Shown: piece after piece, positions 8,816 through 17,990 of the stretch
How positions within the stretch are numbered: the stretch's first letter is position 1
Layout of the letters: each line of letters begins with the position of its first letter
DNA from: Gammaproteobacteria bacterium
GTDB taxonomy: Bacteria; Pseudomonadota; Gammaproteobacteria; Enterobacterales; Alteromonadaceae
Direction of reading: 5' to 3'
Length of the DNA stretch: 64,000 nt
Assembly (NCBI GenBank): GCA_017302255.1
Contig: JAFLDV010000017.1
Span: 1-64,000 of the forward strand
Made by a program: the position numbers and the translations under genes
Notes under the pieces: model-generated
What the model saw: only the letters and a program-made list of their open reading frames with translations
Databases searched by the model: none
Told to the model about the DNA's origin: nothing

Positions 8816-9313
8816 ATGTACCAATCTGCCCCGCGTGCGCCACTGTGGCGTCGACTTGCCGCCATGATGTATGACGTTATGGCATTAATTGCATTAATGA
8901 TGTTGGCGATGGGCCTGGCGTTAATGGTGGTGAAAGGTCTGCAAATTGCTGGCGTCCTTGCGACCGAAGGCTATATCGATACTGCTGACTATGTGCAAAA
9001 ACATGCGATTTGGTTTCAACTGTATCTTATTGTTGGAATTTTTAGCTTTTATGTCTACTTCTGGAGCAAAGCAGGACAAACTTTGGGCATGCGAGCGTGG
9101 CGGTTATTACTGGTGAACCAAGATGGGACGCTGCTAAAGCCAAGCAAGGCTTTGTTACGATCATTGCTGGCACTCGCAGGGCTTGGCAACCTGTGGATAA
9201 TTATTCGCTTTGGCAAAGGGTTAGCACTGCAAGATCAGCTCACCGACAGCCAAATGATTGTGCTGACCAAAGAACAAAGTAGTCTTCGAAATCTGCACAA
9301 AGAAGCTCGCTGA
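8816..9313 (+). CDS. RDD-family membrane protein
   Basis: 165 residues with AAGGA nine bases before the ATG. An N-terminal amphipathic segment with the conserved arginine (WRRLAAMMYD), two transmembrane helices (about 24-43 and 65-88), then the GQTLGMRAWRLLLV motif and a third helix match the RDD domain (PF06271). RDD proteins are small inner-membrane proteins; some are linked to Na+/H+ exchange, but most have no known role. The gene is monocistronic and ends at strong hairpins shared with lptG. Confidence 0.88.
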   Translation: MYQSAPRAPLWRRLAAMMYDVMALIALMMLAMGLALMVVKGLQIAGVLATEGYIDTADYVQKHAIWFQLYLIVGIFSFYVYFWSKAGQTLGMRAWRLLLVNQDGTLLKPSKALLRSLLALAGLGNLWIIIRFGKGLALQDQLTDSQMIVLTKEQSSLRNLHKEAR

Positions 9314-9326
9314 GCGCTAGCAGTAA

Positions 9327-9351
9327 AAACAACCTCCATCGGAGGTTGTTT
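9327..9351. terminator. Terminator hairpin between RDD gene and lptG
   Basis: AAACAACCTCC and GGAGGTTGTTT form an 11-bp perfect stem with a 3-nt loop just after the RDD stop. Convergent genes make a bidirectional role likely. Confidence 0.7.
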
Positions 9352-9365
9352 AAATTTGACCATGA

Positions 9366-9391
9366 AAAATGGCGACCAAGGTCGCCATTTT
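9366..9391. terminator. Second bidirectional terminator between RDD gene and lptG
   Basis: AAAATGGCGAC / GTCGCCATTTT is an 11-bp stem with a 4-nt loop; A-run and T-run flanks give it rho-independent character on both strands. It lies 25 bp past the lptG stop. Confidence 0.75.
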
Positions 9392-9415
9392 GCTACAACT
9401 GAAAAACCTTCTTCG

Positions 9416-10480
9416 CTACTTTTTCTGCATCATATACATAGCAGCCACGATAAATAACGCACTTGGAGCAATAGCGCCAAAGGCTGGCGGCAGCTGGTAG
9501 ACCAGCGCAATAGGACCAAATACTTCGTTCGCCATGTAAAAGCCGAAACCGGTTAAAATGCCCATCAGCACCCGAGCGGCCATAGTAACGCTGCGCAGCG
9601 GGCCAAAAATAAACGACAGCGCCAACAACAACATCGCAATAATGGTTAAAGGCTGTGTAGCTTTACGCCAAAACGCTAATTGATAACGCGCGCTTTGTTG
9701 TTGATTTTGTTCTAAATAATCCAAATATTCGCTAAGGCCTTTCAGCGACAGCAACTCTGGTTTGACACTGACAACGCCCAGCTTTTCGGGCGTCAAACTT
9801 GAACGCCAGCGCTGCTCTTCCCATTCATGCTTTTCCACTTTATCTTCACGAAAGGCTAAGCGACTGACATGCTGTAGTTGCCAAACGCCCTTTATAAATA
9901 TGGCGTTCTGCGCATGCACAATCGCCTGCAGTGCTAAGTCCGGAGAAAATTCATAGATCGTCACATTCTTTAAATCGCCAGCGTCGGTTACTTGGCGAAT
10001 ATTGACGAAATCATCGCCGTCTTTAGCCCAAACGCCTTGCTGCGCCGCGAATAAATTACCACCAGAGGTCGCTTTGGTTTTTAACTCGCGAGCAAATCGC
10101 TCAGACGTCGGAGCGCCCCACTCGGCAACGGCCATCACCACAATCATCATTAATAACGACGTTTTCATTACCGAGGTGATGATATTAAGCCGAGAATAAC
10201 CAGCAGCTTGCATTACTATTAATTCCGAGTTGCTCGCCAGCATACCAAGACCAATCAAACCGCCAATCAGTGCCGCCATTGGGAAAAACATCACCAAATC
10301 ACCGGGGATGGTAAAAAGACTAAACATCGCAGCAGCTAATACATCGTAATCGCCACGCCCCACCATCCGCAGCTGGTCGATAAAACGAAACATGCCCGAT
10401 AACACCAGCAACACAGTGAGGCTTAATGTGGTCGTAGATAAAATCGTGCGACCGATATAAAGGTCGATAATCTTAAGCAT
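9416..10480 (-). CDS. lptG: LPS export ABC transporter permease LptG
   Basis: 354 residues from the ATG at 10480 (MLKIIDLYIG), which has GGGAG upstream; the longer frame to 10555 lies inside lptF. It has the LptF/LptG permease architecture: transmembrane helices 1-3 (about 15-35, 60-80, 100-120), a periplasmic beta-jellyroll (about 130-265) and helices 4-6 (about 275-350). With LptF and the ATPase LptB it extracts lipopolysaccharide from the inner membrane and passes it to LptC-LptA. It overlaps the 3' end of lptF by 8 bp, so the two are translationally coupled. Confidence 0.96.
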   Translation of the reverse strand: MLKIIDLYIGRTILSTTTLSLTVLLVLSGMFRFIDQLRMVGRGDYDVLAAAMFSLFTIPGDLVMFFPMAALIGGLIGLGMLASNSELIVMQAAGYSRLNIITSVMKTSLLMMIVVMAVAEWGAPTSERFARELKTKATSGGNLFAAQQGVWAKDGDDFVNIRQVTDAGDLKNVTIYEFSPDLALQAIVHAQNAIFIKGVWQLQHVSRLAFREDKVEKHEWEEQRWRSSLTPEKLGVVSVKPELLSLKGLSEYLDYLEQNQQQSARYQLAFWRKATQPLTIIAMLLLALSFIFGPLRSVTMAARVLMGILTGFGFYMANEVFGPIALVYQLPPAFGAIAPSALFIVAAMYMMQKK

Positions 10481-11582
10481 AGATAACTCTCCCACGCAGC
10501 CGCGCCCACAGCTTATTGGCACCGGCCCGATTTTGCAGCAACAGGATCGCCGCAAATAACAGAGCTAAACCGTGCAACCACCACATACCAAGCCAAGCCG
10601 GAATTTTTTCATCGCCAATCAGCGAACGTGAAACAATCATCAAAATGTAGTAGACCAAGTACAAAGCAAGGGCGGGCAACATCCGGCCAAACTTGCCTTG
10701 ACGCGGATTAACGCGACTCAGTGGCACCGCCAGCATCATTAAAATTGGGATAGACAGTGGAATGGCTAAACGCCAGTGCCATTCAGCTGCAGCTTCGCCG
10801 CCAGGAGTTTTTAACAACTCAGCAGTCGATAAGGCACTAATTTTTTGCCGACGTTGTTCAACCTGCTGTTCACGAATTTGAATTTCGTAGCGACCAAACT
10901 CAAGCACATCATATTGCGGCTCATCGACACTGCCAGCGTAGCGGCGGCCTTGGCTGAGCACCAATTTCTGCGCACCAGAGGCATCTTCGGTCACTGTGCC
11001 GCTTTCGGCATAAACCACTGAATGTGTTGGGCTTTGTTCGGTAGGCATTTGCGCCAAAAACACCCGAGACAACATAGTGCCATCGCGATTCATGTCCTGC
11101 ACAAACACTACCGCTTTTTCATTGGAGGTCTGTTGAAAGCGCCCAGGGATCAAGGTCGAAAGCCCCGAATCAGATTCAGCCTTAGCTAACATCGCCAGTT
11201 CTTGCTGGCTTGCCCACGGGCTGATGTACATCATCAAGCCAGCTGCCGCGACTGAAATCAACAGACTAAAGCCAACGACTAAACGGGTGATATACCACTC
11301 ACTAATGCCAGTGGCATGCAGCACAGTCATTTCACTTTCGGCATAAATCCGGCCAAACGCGATTAAAACGCCCAAAAATGCAGCTAATGGCAAAATGAGC
11401 ACAGCCAACTGCGGCAGCTTGAGTGAAATCAATGCCAATACCATTTGCCCCGGCAATTCGCCCTCTGAGGCATCTGCCAATATTTTTACGAAACGCTGAC
11501 TTAAAATGATGGTGATTAGAATAACGAATACCGCGAGCTGCGATTTAAACACTTCACCAAGCAAATAACGGAAAACAATCAA
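10473..11582 (-). CDS. lptF: LPS export ABC transporter permease LptF
   Basis: 369 residues beginning at a TTG codon: the N-terminus MIVFRYLLGEVFKSQLAVF aligns with E. coli LptF (MIIIRYL...), and a GGGGG Shine-Dalgarno-like run lies upstream. Three N-terminal transmembrane helices, a periplasmic jellyroll domain (about 130-255) and three C-terminal helices follow the family pattern, including the conserved PLSRVNPRQGKFG turn. It is the partner of LptG in the LptB2FG lipopolysaccharide extractor. Divergent from pepA, an arrangement conserved across gammaproteobacteria. Confidence 0.95.
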   Translation of the reverse strand: MIVFRYLLGEVFKSQLAVFVILITIILSQRFVKILADASEGELPGQMVLALISLKLPQLAVLILPLAAFLGVLIAFGRIYAESEMTVLHATGISEWYITRLVVGFSLLISVAAAGLMMYISPWASQQELAMLAKAESDSGLSTLIPGRFQQTSNEKAVVFVQDMNRDGTMLSRVFLAQMPTEQSPTHSVVYAESGTVTEDASGAQKLVLSQGRRYAGSVDEPQYDVLEFGRYEIQIREQQVEQRRQKISALSTAELLKTPGGEAAAEWHWRLAIPLSIPILMMLAVPLSRVNPRQGKFGRMLPALALYLVYYILMIVSRSLIGDEKIPAWLGMWWLHGLALLFAAILLLQNRAGANKLWARLRGRVIYA

Positions 11583-11765
11583 AAAAGCCCCCTAAAAACC
11601 AGTGTTTTTGCTGGCACACTGGCAATTTTTAAGTAAACTGGATGTTTATTGCAATTATTATCGACGAAAGTACGGCGGAACCGAAGCTTTTTTATTAGCC
11701 ACGTCCAACAGCTCGGTTGCTGTCCGGTTATTTCTCGTTAGATCCTATGAAAAACAGGAGTCCAA

Positions 11766-13274
11766 ATGGAGTTCAGCGTTAAAAGCGGAAGTCCGGAAAA
11801 ACAACGCAGTGCCTGCATTGTAGTCGGAGTTTATGAACCTCGCCGCTTATCGGCCGTCGCCGAGCAACTCGACAAAATTTCCGAAGGCTACATCAGCAAT
11901 TTGTTGCGCCGCGGCGATCTGGAAGGCAAACCAGGACAAATGTTGTTATTACACCATGTGCCCAATGTACTGAGTGAGCGCGTATTATTAGTCGGTTGCG
12001 GTAAAGAACGCGAACTAGATGAACGGCAATACCGACAAATCATCGCAAAAACCATCAGCACATTAAACGAAACAGGCTCCATGGAAGCGGTTTGCTTTTT
12101 ATCAGAACTGCATGTCAAAGGCCGCGATACTTATTGGAAAGTGCGCCATGCCGTCGAAACCACTCAAGATTGCCTGTATGTGTTTGATAAATTAAAAAGC
12201 AAAAAAGACGAGACCCGCCGCCCACTGCGTAAAATCGTCTTTAACGTGCCGACCCGTCGCGATTTAACTATCGGCGAAAAAGCAGTTGAGCATGGCCTGG
12301 CCGTCGCAGCTGGTATCAAAAAATGTAAAGATGTCAGCAACATGCCACCAAACATTTGTACGCCGGCATGGTTAGCGGAACAAGCGAGCAAATTAAGCGA
12401 AATCACTGACAAGTTAACGGTTGAAGTGTTAGGCACTGCGGAAATGTCAGCGCTTGGCATGCACTCCTATTTGGCAGTTGCCCGTGGCTCAGAAAACGAA
12501 GCCAAGATGGCAGTCATCAAATACAACGGCGCAATGGACGACAGCGCACCGGTGGTGTTAGTTGGCAAAGGGTTAACCTTCGATACCGGCGGCATCAGCA
12601 TCAAACCAAGCGATGCTATGGATGAAATGAAGTACGACATGTGCGGCGCAGCTTCAGTGCTTGGCACCATGCATGCTGTTGCCTCACTTGGCTTACCGCT
12701 TAACGTGATTGGCGTGTTAGCTGCTGCGGAAAACATGCCAGACGGTAAAGCGTATCGCCCAGGCGATATCTTAACCACCATGTCTGGCCAAACCGTAGAA
12801 GTGCTAAACACTGATGCTGAAGGTCGTTTGGTGCTTTGTGATGCGCTGACTTACGTCGAACGCTTTGACCCAGATTTAGTCATTGACGTTGCGACTTTAA
12901 CTGGCGCTTGTGTGATTGCGCTTGGTAAACATGCTTCAGGCTTGTTAAGTAACCACAACCCGCTAGCGCATGAGATTTTAAATGCGTCAGAGCAAAGTGG
13001 CGACCGCGCATGGCGCTTGCCGTTGTGGGACGATTACCAAGACCAGCTCGAAAGCCCATTTGCTGATTTTAGCAACTTAGGCGGCCGCGCTGCAGGCACT
13101 ATTACGGCGGCCTGTTTCTTATCGCGGTTTACCCGCAAATACAATTGGGCGCATTTGGATATCGCCGGCACTGCATGGCGCAGTGGCGGTAAAGACAAAG
13201 GTGCAACCGGCCGTCCGGTCCCGATGTTGACGCAATTTTTAATTAACCGTGCAGGCCATCATCCAGAGAGTTAA
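11766..13274 (+). CDS. pepA: Leucyl aminopeptidase PepA (M17)
   Basis: 502 residues, as usual for the family, with AGGAG seven bases before the ATG. Residues 1-165 form the N-terminal macro-like domain; the catalytic M17 domain holds [15 protein letters not shown] (metal ligand Lys/Asp) and the family signature NTDAEGRL. It removes N-terminal residues from peptides using two divalent metals and forms a hexamer. In E. coli PepA is also a DNA-binding protein (Xer site recombination, carAB control); whether that holds here cannot be seen. First gene of pepA-holC-valS. Confidence 0.97.
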   Translation: MEFSVKSGSPEKQRSACIVVGVYEPRRLSAVAEQLDKISEGYISNLLRRGDLEGKPGQMLLLHHVPNVLSERVLLVGCGKERELDERQYRQIIAKTISTLNETGSMEAVCFLSELHVKGRDTYWKVRHAVETTQDCLYVFDKLKSKKDETRRPLRKIVFNVPTRRDLTIGEKAVEHGLAVAAGIKKCKDVSNMPPNICTPAWLAEQASKLSEITDKLTVEVLGTAEMSALGMHSYLAVARGSENEAKMAVIKYNGAMDDSAPVVLVGKGLTFDTGGISIKPSDAMDEMKYDMCGAASVLGTMHAVASLGLPLNVIGVLAAAENMPDGKAYRPGDILTTMSGQTVEVLNTDAEGRLVLCDALTYVERFDPDLVIDVATLTGACVIALGKHASGLLSNHNPLAHEILNASEQSGDRAWRLPLWDDYQDQLESPFADFSNLGGRAAGTITAACFLSRFTRKYNWAHLDIAGTAWRSGGKDKGATGRPVPMLTQFLINRAGHHPES

Positions 13275-13332
13275 GCCGGTAGCGGCTCGCTATATCAATA
13301 CGGGCCGCTTAAATTGAGTAACGAACCAATTG

Positions 13333-13806
13333 ATGCAAGTACAATTTTACGTGCTGAGCGATGCTCAGCAGCAACCTTCCACTGAGTTGGCTGCACCAAG
13401 TGCTTCCGGGCTGGCGAATGTGCCAGCCCATTTTACTTTAGCGTGCCAGCTTTGTGCCGATTTGTACCGCGCCGGCCAGCGCGTCTTAGTGTTCTGTGAG
13501 AATCAGCAAGACGCCGAGCTGCTCGATGAGGTATTATGGCAGTTTGATGCTGAACGATTTGTTCCTCACAATTTAGCCGGTGAAGGTCCGCAGCGCGGCG
13601 CACCGATTGAAATCAGTTGGCAAACACCGAAATCAAGCCGTCAGGTGCTGGTTAATTTAACAGCAAGCATTCCGACATTTGCTAACCGCTTTGTACAAAT
13701 TATTGAATTTGTTCCAGTTGCTGAAGCGCAGAAAACAGCAGCACGCGAAAAATATAAACATTATCGTCAGCTGGGCGTCACGCCAGAAACAATCAACGCC
13801 AGTTGA
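13333..13806 (+). CDS. holC: DNA polymerase III chi subunit HolC
   Basis: 157 residues from the ATG at 13333 (a TTG precedes it in frame). It matches the chi family: N-terminal QVQFYVL strand, 'LACQLCADLYRAGQRVLVFCENQQDAELLDEVLWQF' helix-strand pattern (about 35-70) and the later VLVNLT strand. Chi bridges the clamp loader (through psi) and single-stranded DNA binding protein. The pepA-holC-valS order is standard in gammaproteobacteria. A 19-residue low-complexity insertion near residue 12-30 (QQQPSTELAAPSASG) is slightly unusual. Confidence 0.93.
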   Translation: MQVQFYVLSDAQQQPSTELAAPSASGLANVPAHFTLACQLCADLYRAGQRVLVFCENQQDAELLDEVLWQFDAERFVPHNLAGEGPQRGAPIEISWQTPKSSRQVLVNLTASIPTFANRFVQIIEFVPVAEAQKTAAREKYKHYRQLGVTPETINAS

Positions 13807-13820
13807 AATAGGTAGAGACA

Positions 13821-16685
13821 ATGGAAAAGACATTTAACCCAAGTCAAATCGAACAGGCCATGTATAACGCCTGGGAAAGCAAAGGCTACTTTAAGCCATC
13901 AGGTGATAACAGCAACGGCGCTTATTGCATCATGATCCCGCCGCCAAACGTCACTGGCAGCCTGCATATGGGCCATGCGTTCCAGCAAACCATCATGGAC
14001 GCCCTCACCCGTTACAAACGCATGCAAGGCAAAAATACTTTATGGCAAGTGGGTACTGACCACGCCGGTATCGCCACGCAAATGGTGGTTGAGCGCAAAT
14101 TGGCGGCAGCGAATTTGCCAGATCGTCATGCGATGGGTCGCGATGCCTTTATCGAAAAAGTCTGGGAATGGAAAGCCGAATCTGGTGGCACCATCACCTC
14201 GCAAATGCGCCGTTTAGGCAACTCAGTCGACTGGGAAAAAGAACGCTTCACCATGGACGCTGGTTTATCCAACGCCGTACAAGAAGTTTTTGTGCGTTTG
14301 TATGAAGACGATCTGATTTACCGCGGTAAACGCTTGGTCAACTGGGATCCAAAATTACACACGGCAATTTCTGACTTAGAAGTTGAAAGCAAAGACCAAA
14401 AAGGTCATTTCTGGCATCTACGTTACCCGCTTGCTGATGGCGTGACCACTGCGGATGGCAACAACTACATCGTCGTTGCAACCACTCGTCCAGAAACCAT
14501 GCTCGGTGATACTGCAGTTGCAGTAAACCCAGACGATGAACGTTACCAGTCTTTAATCGGCAAAGAAATTCTGCTGCCACTGGTGAATCGTCGTATCCCA
14601 ATCGTTGCTGATGAACATGCCGACAAAGACAAGGGCTCAGGCTGTGTGAAAATCACCCCAGCTCACGACTTTAACGACTACGAAGTGGGCAAACGTCACC
14701 AGTTACCAATGATCAACGTGATGACACCAGATGCGACTATCCGCGCAACTGGCGAATGTTTCTTCACCAACGGCGAAGAAAACACCGCGATGACCGCAGC
14801 TATTCCTGCGGAATTTGCTGGCCTCGACCGCTACTCGGCGCGCAAAGCAATTGTCGCGGCCTTAGATGCCCAAGGTTTACTCGACAAAGTTGAAGAGCTG
14901 AACAACACCCTGCCCTACGGCGACCGCTCTGGTGTGGTGATTGAACCAATGCTCACCGACCAATGGTATGTGCGTGTTGCGCCTATGGCGAAAACTGCGA
15001 TTGAAGCTGTCGAAAACGGCGATATCCAATTCGTACCAAAACAATATGAAAACATGTACTACAGCTGGATGCGTGACATCCAAGACTGGTGTATTTCCCG
15101 TCAGCTGTGGTGGGGTCACCGTATTCCTGCTTGGTATGCAGCCGATGGCAAAGTCTATGTGGGCCGTAATGAAGCCGAAGTTCGCGCCAAGCATGGTTTA
15201 GCGGACTCAGTGAGCCTGCGCCAAGACAATGACGTGTTGGATACGTGGTTTAGCTCTGCACTCTGGACTTTCTCAACGCTCGGCTGGCCAGATAACACAG
15301 AAGATTTAAAAACCTTCCACCCAACCGACGTGTTGGTGACTGGTTTTGACATCATTTTCTTCTGGGTTGCCCGGATGATCATGATGACCATGCATTTCAT
15401 CAAAGATGAAAACGGCAAGCCACAAGTACCATTTAAAACGGTTTACGTCACCGGTCTTATCCGCGACGAAAACGGCGACAAAATGTCAAAATCTAAAGGT
15501 AACGTCATCGATCCACTGGATATGATTGACGGCATCAGCTTAGAAGATCTGCTAGAAAAGCGCACCAGCAACATGATGCAGCCGCAGCTTGCAGAGAAAA
15601 TTGGCAACCAGACCAAAAAACAATTCCCAGAAGGTATCGAAGCCACGGGTACTGATGCATTGCGCTTTACCCTCGCGGCATTAGCGTCAACCGGTCGCGA
15701 TATCAACTGGGATATGAAGCGTTTGGAAGGTTATCGCAACTTCGTCAACAAGCTGTGGAATGCCAGCCGTTATGTGACGATGATGACCGAAGACAAAGAC
15801 ACTGGTCTTCATGGCGGCGAACTTGAGTTATCGCTTGCAGATCATTGGATTTTAAGCCAATACCAAGAAACGGTTAGCCAATTCCGTCAGTACTTGGATA
15901 GCTATCGTTTTGATATGGCAGCCAATACTTTGTACGAGTTCACTTGGAACCAATTCTGTGACTGGTACTTAGAGCTCACTAAGCCGGTGTTATTCAAAGG
16001 CACTGAAGCTCAGCAACGTGGCACTCGTCGCACGCTGGTGACAGTTTTAGAATCACTGCTGCGTTTGATGCACCCAATTATGCCATTTATCACCGAAGAG
16101 ATCTGGCAGCGCGTTGCGCCACTGGCAAGCAAAGATTTTACTGCTGGTATCAGCATTATGAATCAAGCCTACCCAGCTGCAGACAGCACGCTGATTAATC
16201 CAGCCGCACAAGCGGATATCGAATGGGTGAAAAGCTTCATTTTAGCAATACGTAACATTCGTGGTGAGATGGACATCGCGCCAACCAAGCCACTACCAGT
16301 ATTGCTGCGTAACTTAACCAGCGAAGATGCTCGTCGTTTAGAGCAAAACCGCGCGCTGCTGCTGAATTTGGCGAAACTGGAAAGCATCACGGTGCTTGGC
16401 GCTGACGATACAGCACCAGCAAGTGCTGCGCAGTTGTTAGGGGCAATGGACTTACTGATCCCGATGGCAGGTCTTATCGACAAAGAAGCGGAATTAAGCC
16501 GCATCGCCAAGCAATTAGAGAAAATGCAGCAAGAAGCCGCGCGTGTTGCTGGCAAACTGGCTAATGAAGGTTTTGTTGCCAAAGCCCCAGAAGCAGTGCT
16601 TGCCAAAGAGCGTGAGAAATTGGCCGATGCCGAAGCGGCAATTAGCAAGTTACTCGCACAACAAGCACAAATCGCTGCGCTGTAA
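13821..16685 (+). CDS. valS: Valyl-tRNA synthetase ValS
   Basis: 954 residues, close to the E. coli length. Class I signature HMGH lies within [14 protein letters not shown] (about 43-56), the editing domain CP1 covers about 190-340, and KMSKS (in DKMSKSKGN, about 554-562) closes the catalytic core. An anticodon-binding helical bundle (about 650-800) and the C-terminal coiled-coil arm (about 880-950, typical of ValRS) follow. It charges tRNA-Val and edits Thr-tRNA-Val. It follows holC by 14 bp and ends at a strong terminator. Confidence 0.98.
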   Translation: MEKTFNPSQIEQAMYNAWESKGYFKPSGDNSNGAYCIMIPPPNVTGSLHMGHAFQQTIMDALTRYKRMQGKNTLWQVGTDHAGIATQMVVERKLAAANLPDRHAMGRDAFIEKVWEWKAESGGTITSQMRRLGNSVDWEKERFTMDAGLSNAVQEVFVRLYEDDLIYRGKRLVNWDPKLHTAISDLEVESKDQKGHFWHLRYPLADGVTTADGNNYIVVATTRPETMLGDTAVAVNPDDERYQSLIGKEILLPLVNRRIPIVADEHADKDKGSGCVKITPAHDFNDYEVGKRHQLPMINVMTPDATIRATGECFFTNGEENTAMTAAIPAEFAGLDRYSARKAIVAALDAQGLLDKVEELNNTLPYGDRSGVVIEPMLTDQWYVRVAPMAKTAIEAVENGDIQFVPKQYENMYYSWMRDIQDWCISRQLWWGHRIPAWYAADGKVYVGRNEAEVRAKHGLADSVSLRQDNDVLDTWFSSALWTFSTLGWPDNTEDLKTFHPTDVLVTGFDIIFFWVARMIMMTMHFIKDENGKPQVPFKTVYVTGLIRDENGDKMSKSKGNVIDPLDMIDGISLEDLLEKRTSNMMQPQLAEKIGNQTKKQFPEGIEATGTDALRFTLAALASTGRDINWDMKRLEGYRNFVNKLWNASRYVTMMTEDKDTGLHGGELELSLADHWILSQYQETVSQFRQYLDSYRFDMAANTLYEFTWNQFCDWYLELTKPVLFKGTEAQQRGTRRTLVTVLESLLRLMHPIMPFITEEIWQRVAPLASKDFTAGISIMNQAYPAADSTLINPAAQADIEWVKSFILAIRNIRGEMDIAPTKPLPVLLRNLTSEDARRLEQNRALLLNLAKLESITVLGADDTAPASAAQLLGAMDLLIPMAGLIDKEAELSRIAKQLEKMQQEAARVAGKLANEGFVAKAPEAVLAKEREKLADAEAAISKLLAQQAQIAAL

Positions 16686-16706
16686 TAAGACAATTATCGC
16701 AAGTTG

Positions 16707-16732
16707 AAAAGCGACCTTCGGGTCGCTTTTTT
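16707..16732 (+). terminator. Rho-independent terminator of pepA-holC-valS
   Basis: AAAAGCGACC-TTCG-GGTCGCTTTT is a 10-bp stem with a stable UUCG tetraloop and a following T-run, 22 bp past the valS stop. Confidence 0.9.
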
Positions 16733-16878
16733 GTTGCTGGTTACCTTCAGCTCCTTTACCAGCAATGATTAGTCGAACATGCGATATTCGCTTCATCCTC
16801 CAGCTCGAATCACATTAAAAAATGGTAAATTCGGTACACTTAATATTTAAATCGAGCTGATGAAAATAAATACAAGCA

Positions 16879-16894
16879 TCTGATTTAAATCAGA
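16879..16894. promoter_or_regulatory. 16-bp perfect palindrome, candidate activator site
   Basis: TCTGATTT and its exact reverse complement AAATCAGA adjoin. The centre lies about 165 bp upstream of the predicted sigma-54 start site, a usual distance for an enhancer-binding protein. The binding protein is unknown. Confidence 0.45.
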
Positions 16895-16921
16895 AAAGTG
16901 ATCTTAGTAAAAAAGCAAAAA

Positions 16922-16952
16922 TGTAAATAAAAGATCGTCAGTTTTATTTACA
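16922..16952. promoter_or_regulatory. 11-bp inverted repeat, candidate activator site
   Basis: TGTAAATAAAA and TTTTATTTACA are perfect inverted arms around a 9-bp spacer, about 115 bp upstream of the predicted sigma-54 start site. It could be a second enhancer site; an AT-rich hairpin by chance is possible but an 11-of-11 match is notable. Confidence 0.45.
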
Positions 16953-17025
16953 CTTCTGACATTTATTTGAGTCTCTAAAGCATAGTGATAATGTATCTTA
17001 TTGTTTTTACTTAAGAATATCAATG

Positions 17026-17041
17026 TGGCCTGCAATTTGCT
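17026..17041 (+). promoter_or_regulatory. Sigma-54 (RpoN) promoter
   Basis: TGGCCTGCAATTTGCT matches the -24/-12 consensus: TGGC, then TTGC at exactly the required distance (GG-N10-GC). Predicted transcription starts near 17052, 28 bp before the PEP-CTERM start codon. Short PEP-CTERM genes in other exosortase bacteria are known to be driven by RpoN with the PrsK/PrsR two-component system. Confidence 0.7.
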
Positions 17042-17079
17042 TTGAATAGCAAACAATTCAAAACTCAACAGGATCTATC

Positions 17080-17877
17080 ATGAAAAAAATTGCGATCGCC
17101 GCAGCGCTATTGTTCGGCATGACTTCAACCGCTCAAGCTGGTGTTGTTACCGTTTGGGGCGAGTCAGTTAGTGGCGATGTTAGAACTAACATCAACAATT
17201 TCTACAGCTCATTAGCCGGCCATTCTTCTTCTGTCGCTTCAGGTCAATTAGACACTGTCAGTTTGGCGGCAACCAATTTACTGTGGGCTACACAACCAGC
17301 CGATTCTTATTCCGTAGCAGAGTTAAACACCATGGCGAGTTTCTTAGCCAATGGCGGCCGCATTGCATTTATGGGCGAACACGGTAGCTATTCGCCAAAC
17401 CAAAATATCCGAATTAATGCTGCGTTAGCATTTTTGGGAAGTACAATTTCAATCGTCAATACAGTTCTTGACGGCGGTTTCCGCAGCGCTAGCGTTGTCG
17501 ATGGTCAGATCCTGAGCCATGCGCTAACCCAAGGCGTAAACACTTACGAATACGCAGCTTTCGCACCTTTAACTATTAGTGGTACTGCCGAAGCATTAAT
17601 GATCGGGGAACAGTCATACAATGGCGCTGCAAGTATCATGATGGCGTATCAAAACATTGGTCCAGGTAGCGTGTTCTTAATTACCGACCAAAACGTGTGG
17701 GACAACGCGGCATCAAACTGGTCAAACAGTTTCAATAACGCCAAGATGTTTGAAAACTTATTATCTGGTAACACTGGCGCTCCACCAGTAACCCCAGTTC
17801 CACAACCAGGTGTGTTAGCGCTATTAGGTCTTGGTTTAGCAGGTTTAGGCTTAACGCGTCGTCGTAAAGCCAACTAA
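17080..17877 (+). CDS. Exported PEP-CTERM-like surface protein
   Basis: 265 residues: signal peptide 1-20 (ends STAQA), a globular domain (about 21-230), and a C-terminal sorting signal of 26 residues made of VPQPG, a glycine/leucine transmembrane helix and a TRRRK basic tail. This matches PEP-CTERM architecture, except that Glu of the Pro-Glu-Pro motif is Gln. Exosortase cleaves such tails and releases or anchors the protein with exopolysaccharide. The globular part, with repeated 'LWATQP', 'GGRIAFMGEHG' and 'GPGSVFLITDQNVWDN' strands, resembles GATase-like/DUF4350-type alpha/beta domains; function is unknown. It has its own sigma-54 promoter and terminator. No exosortase is in the window. 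Confidence 0.85.
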   Translation: MKKIAIAAALLFGMTSTAQAGVVTVWGESVSGDVRTNINNFYSSLAGHSSSVASGQLDTVSLAATNLLWATQPADSYSVAELNTMASFLANGGRIAFMGEHGSYSPNQNIRINAALAFLGSTISIVNTVLDGGFRSASVVDGQILSHALTQGVNTYEYAAFAPLTISGTAEALMIGEQSYNGAASIMMAYQNIGPGSVFLITDQNVWDNAASNWSNSFNNAKMFENLLSGNTGAPPVTPVPQPGVLALLGLGLAGLGLTRRRKAN

Positions 17878-17905
17878 GTTCGGCACCGTCTTTCGCTAAA
17901 ACTTC

Positions 17906-17935
17906 AACACCACCTAATTTTTAGGTGGTGTTTTT
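17906..17935 (+). terminator. Rho-independent terminator of the PEP-CTERM gene
   Basis: AACACCACCTAA / TTAGGTGGTGTT is a perfect 12-bp stem with a 3-nt loop and a T-run, 29 bp after the stop codon. Confidence 0.9.
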
Positions 17936-17990
17936 ATTTCGTAAACAGCTATTAAATACTCACACAGCTATTTATTTCAGAGATAGCGTA

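Larger units (their letters stand above)
16733..17079. other. AT-rich upstream regulatory region of the PEP-CTERM gene
   Basis: No gene is seen in these 347 bp. They hold a 16-bp perfect palindrome, an 11-bp inverted repeat and a sigma-54 promoter, all listed separately, in the order expected of an enhancer-dependent promoter. Confidence 0.6.

Noticed and set aside
16169-16693. 174-codon minus-strand frame opposite valS
   Set aside because: Ser/Ala-rich shadow of the ValS C-terminal coiled coil.
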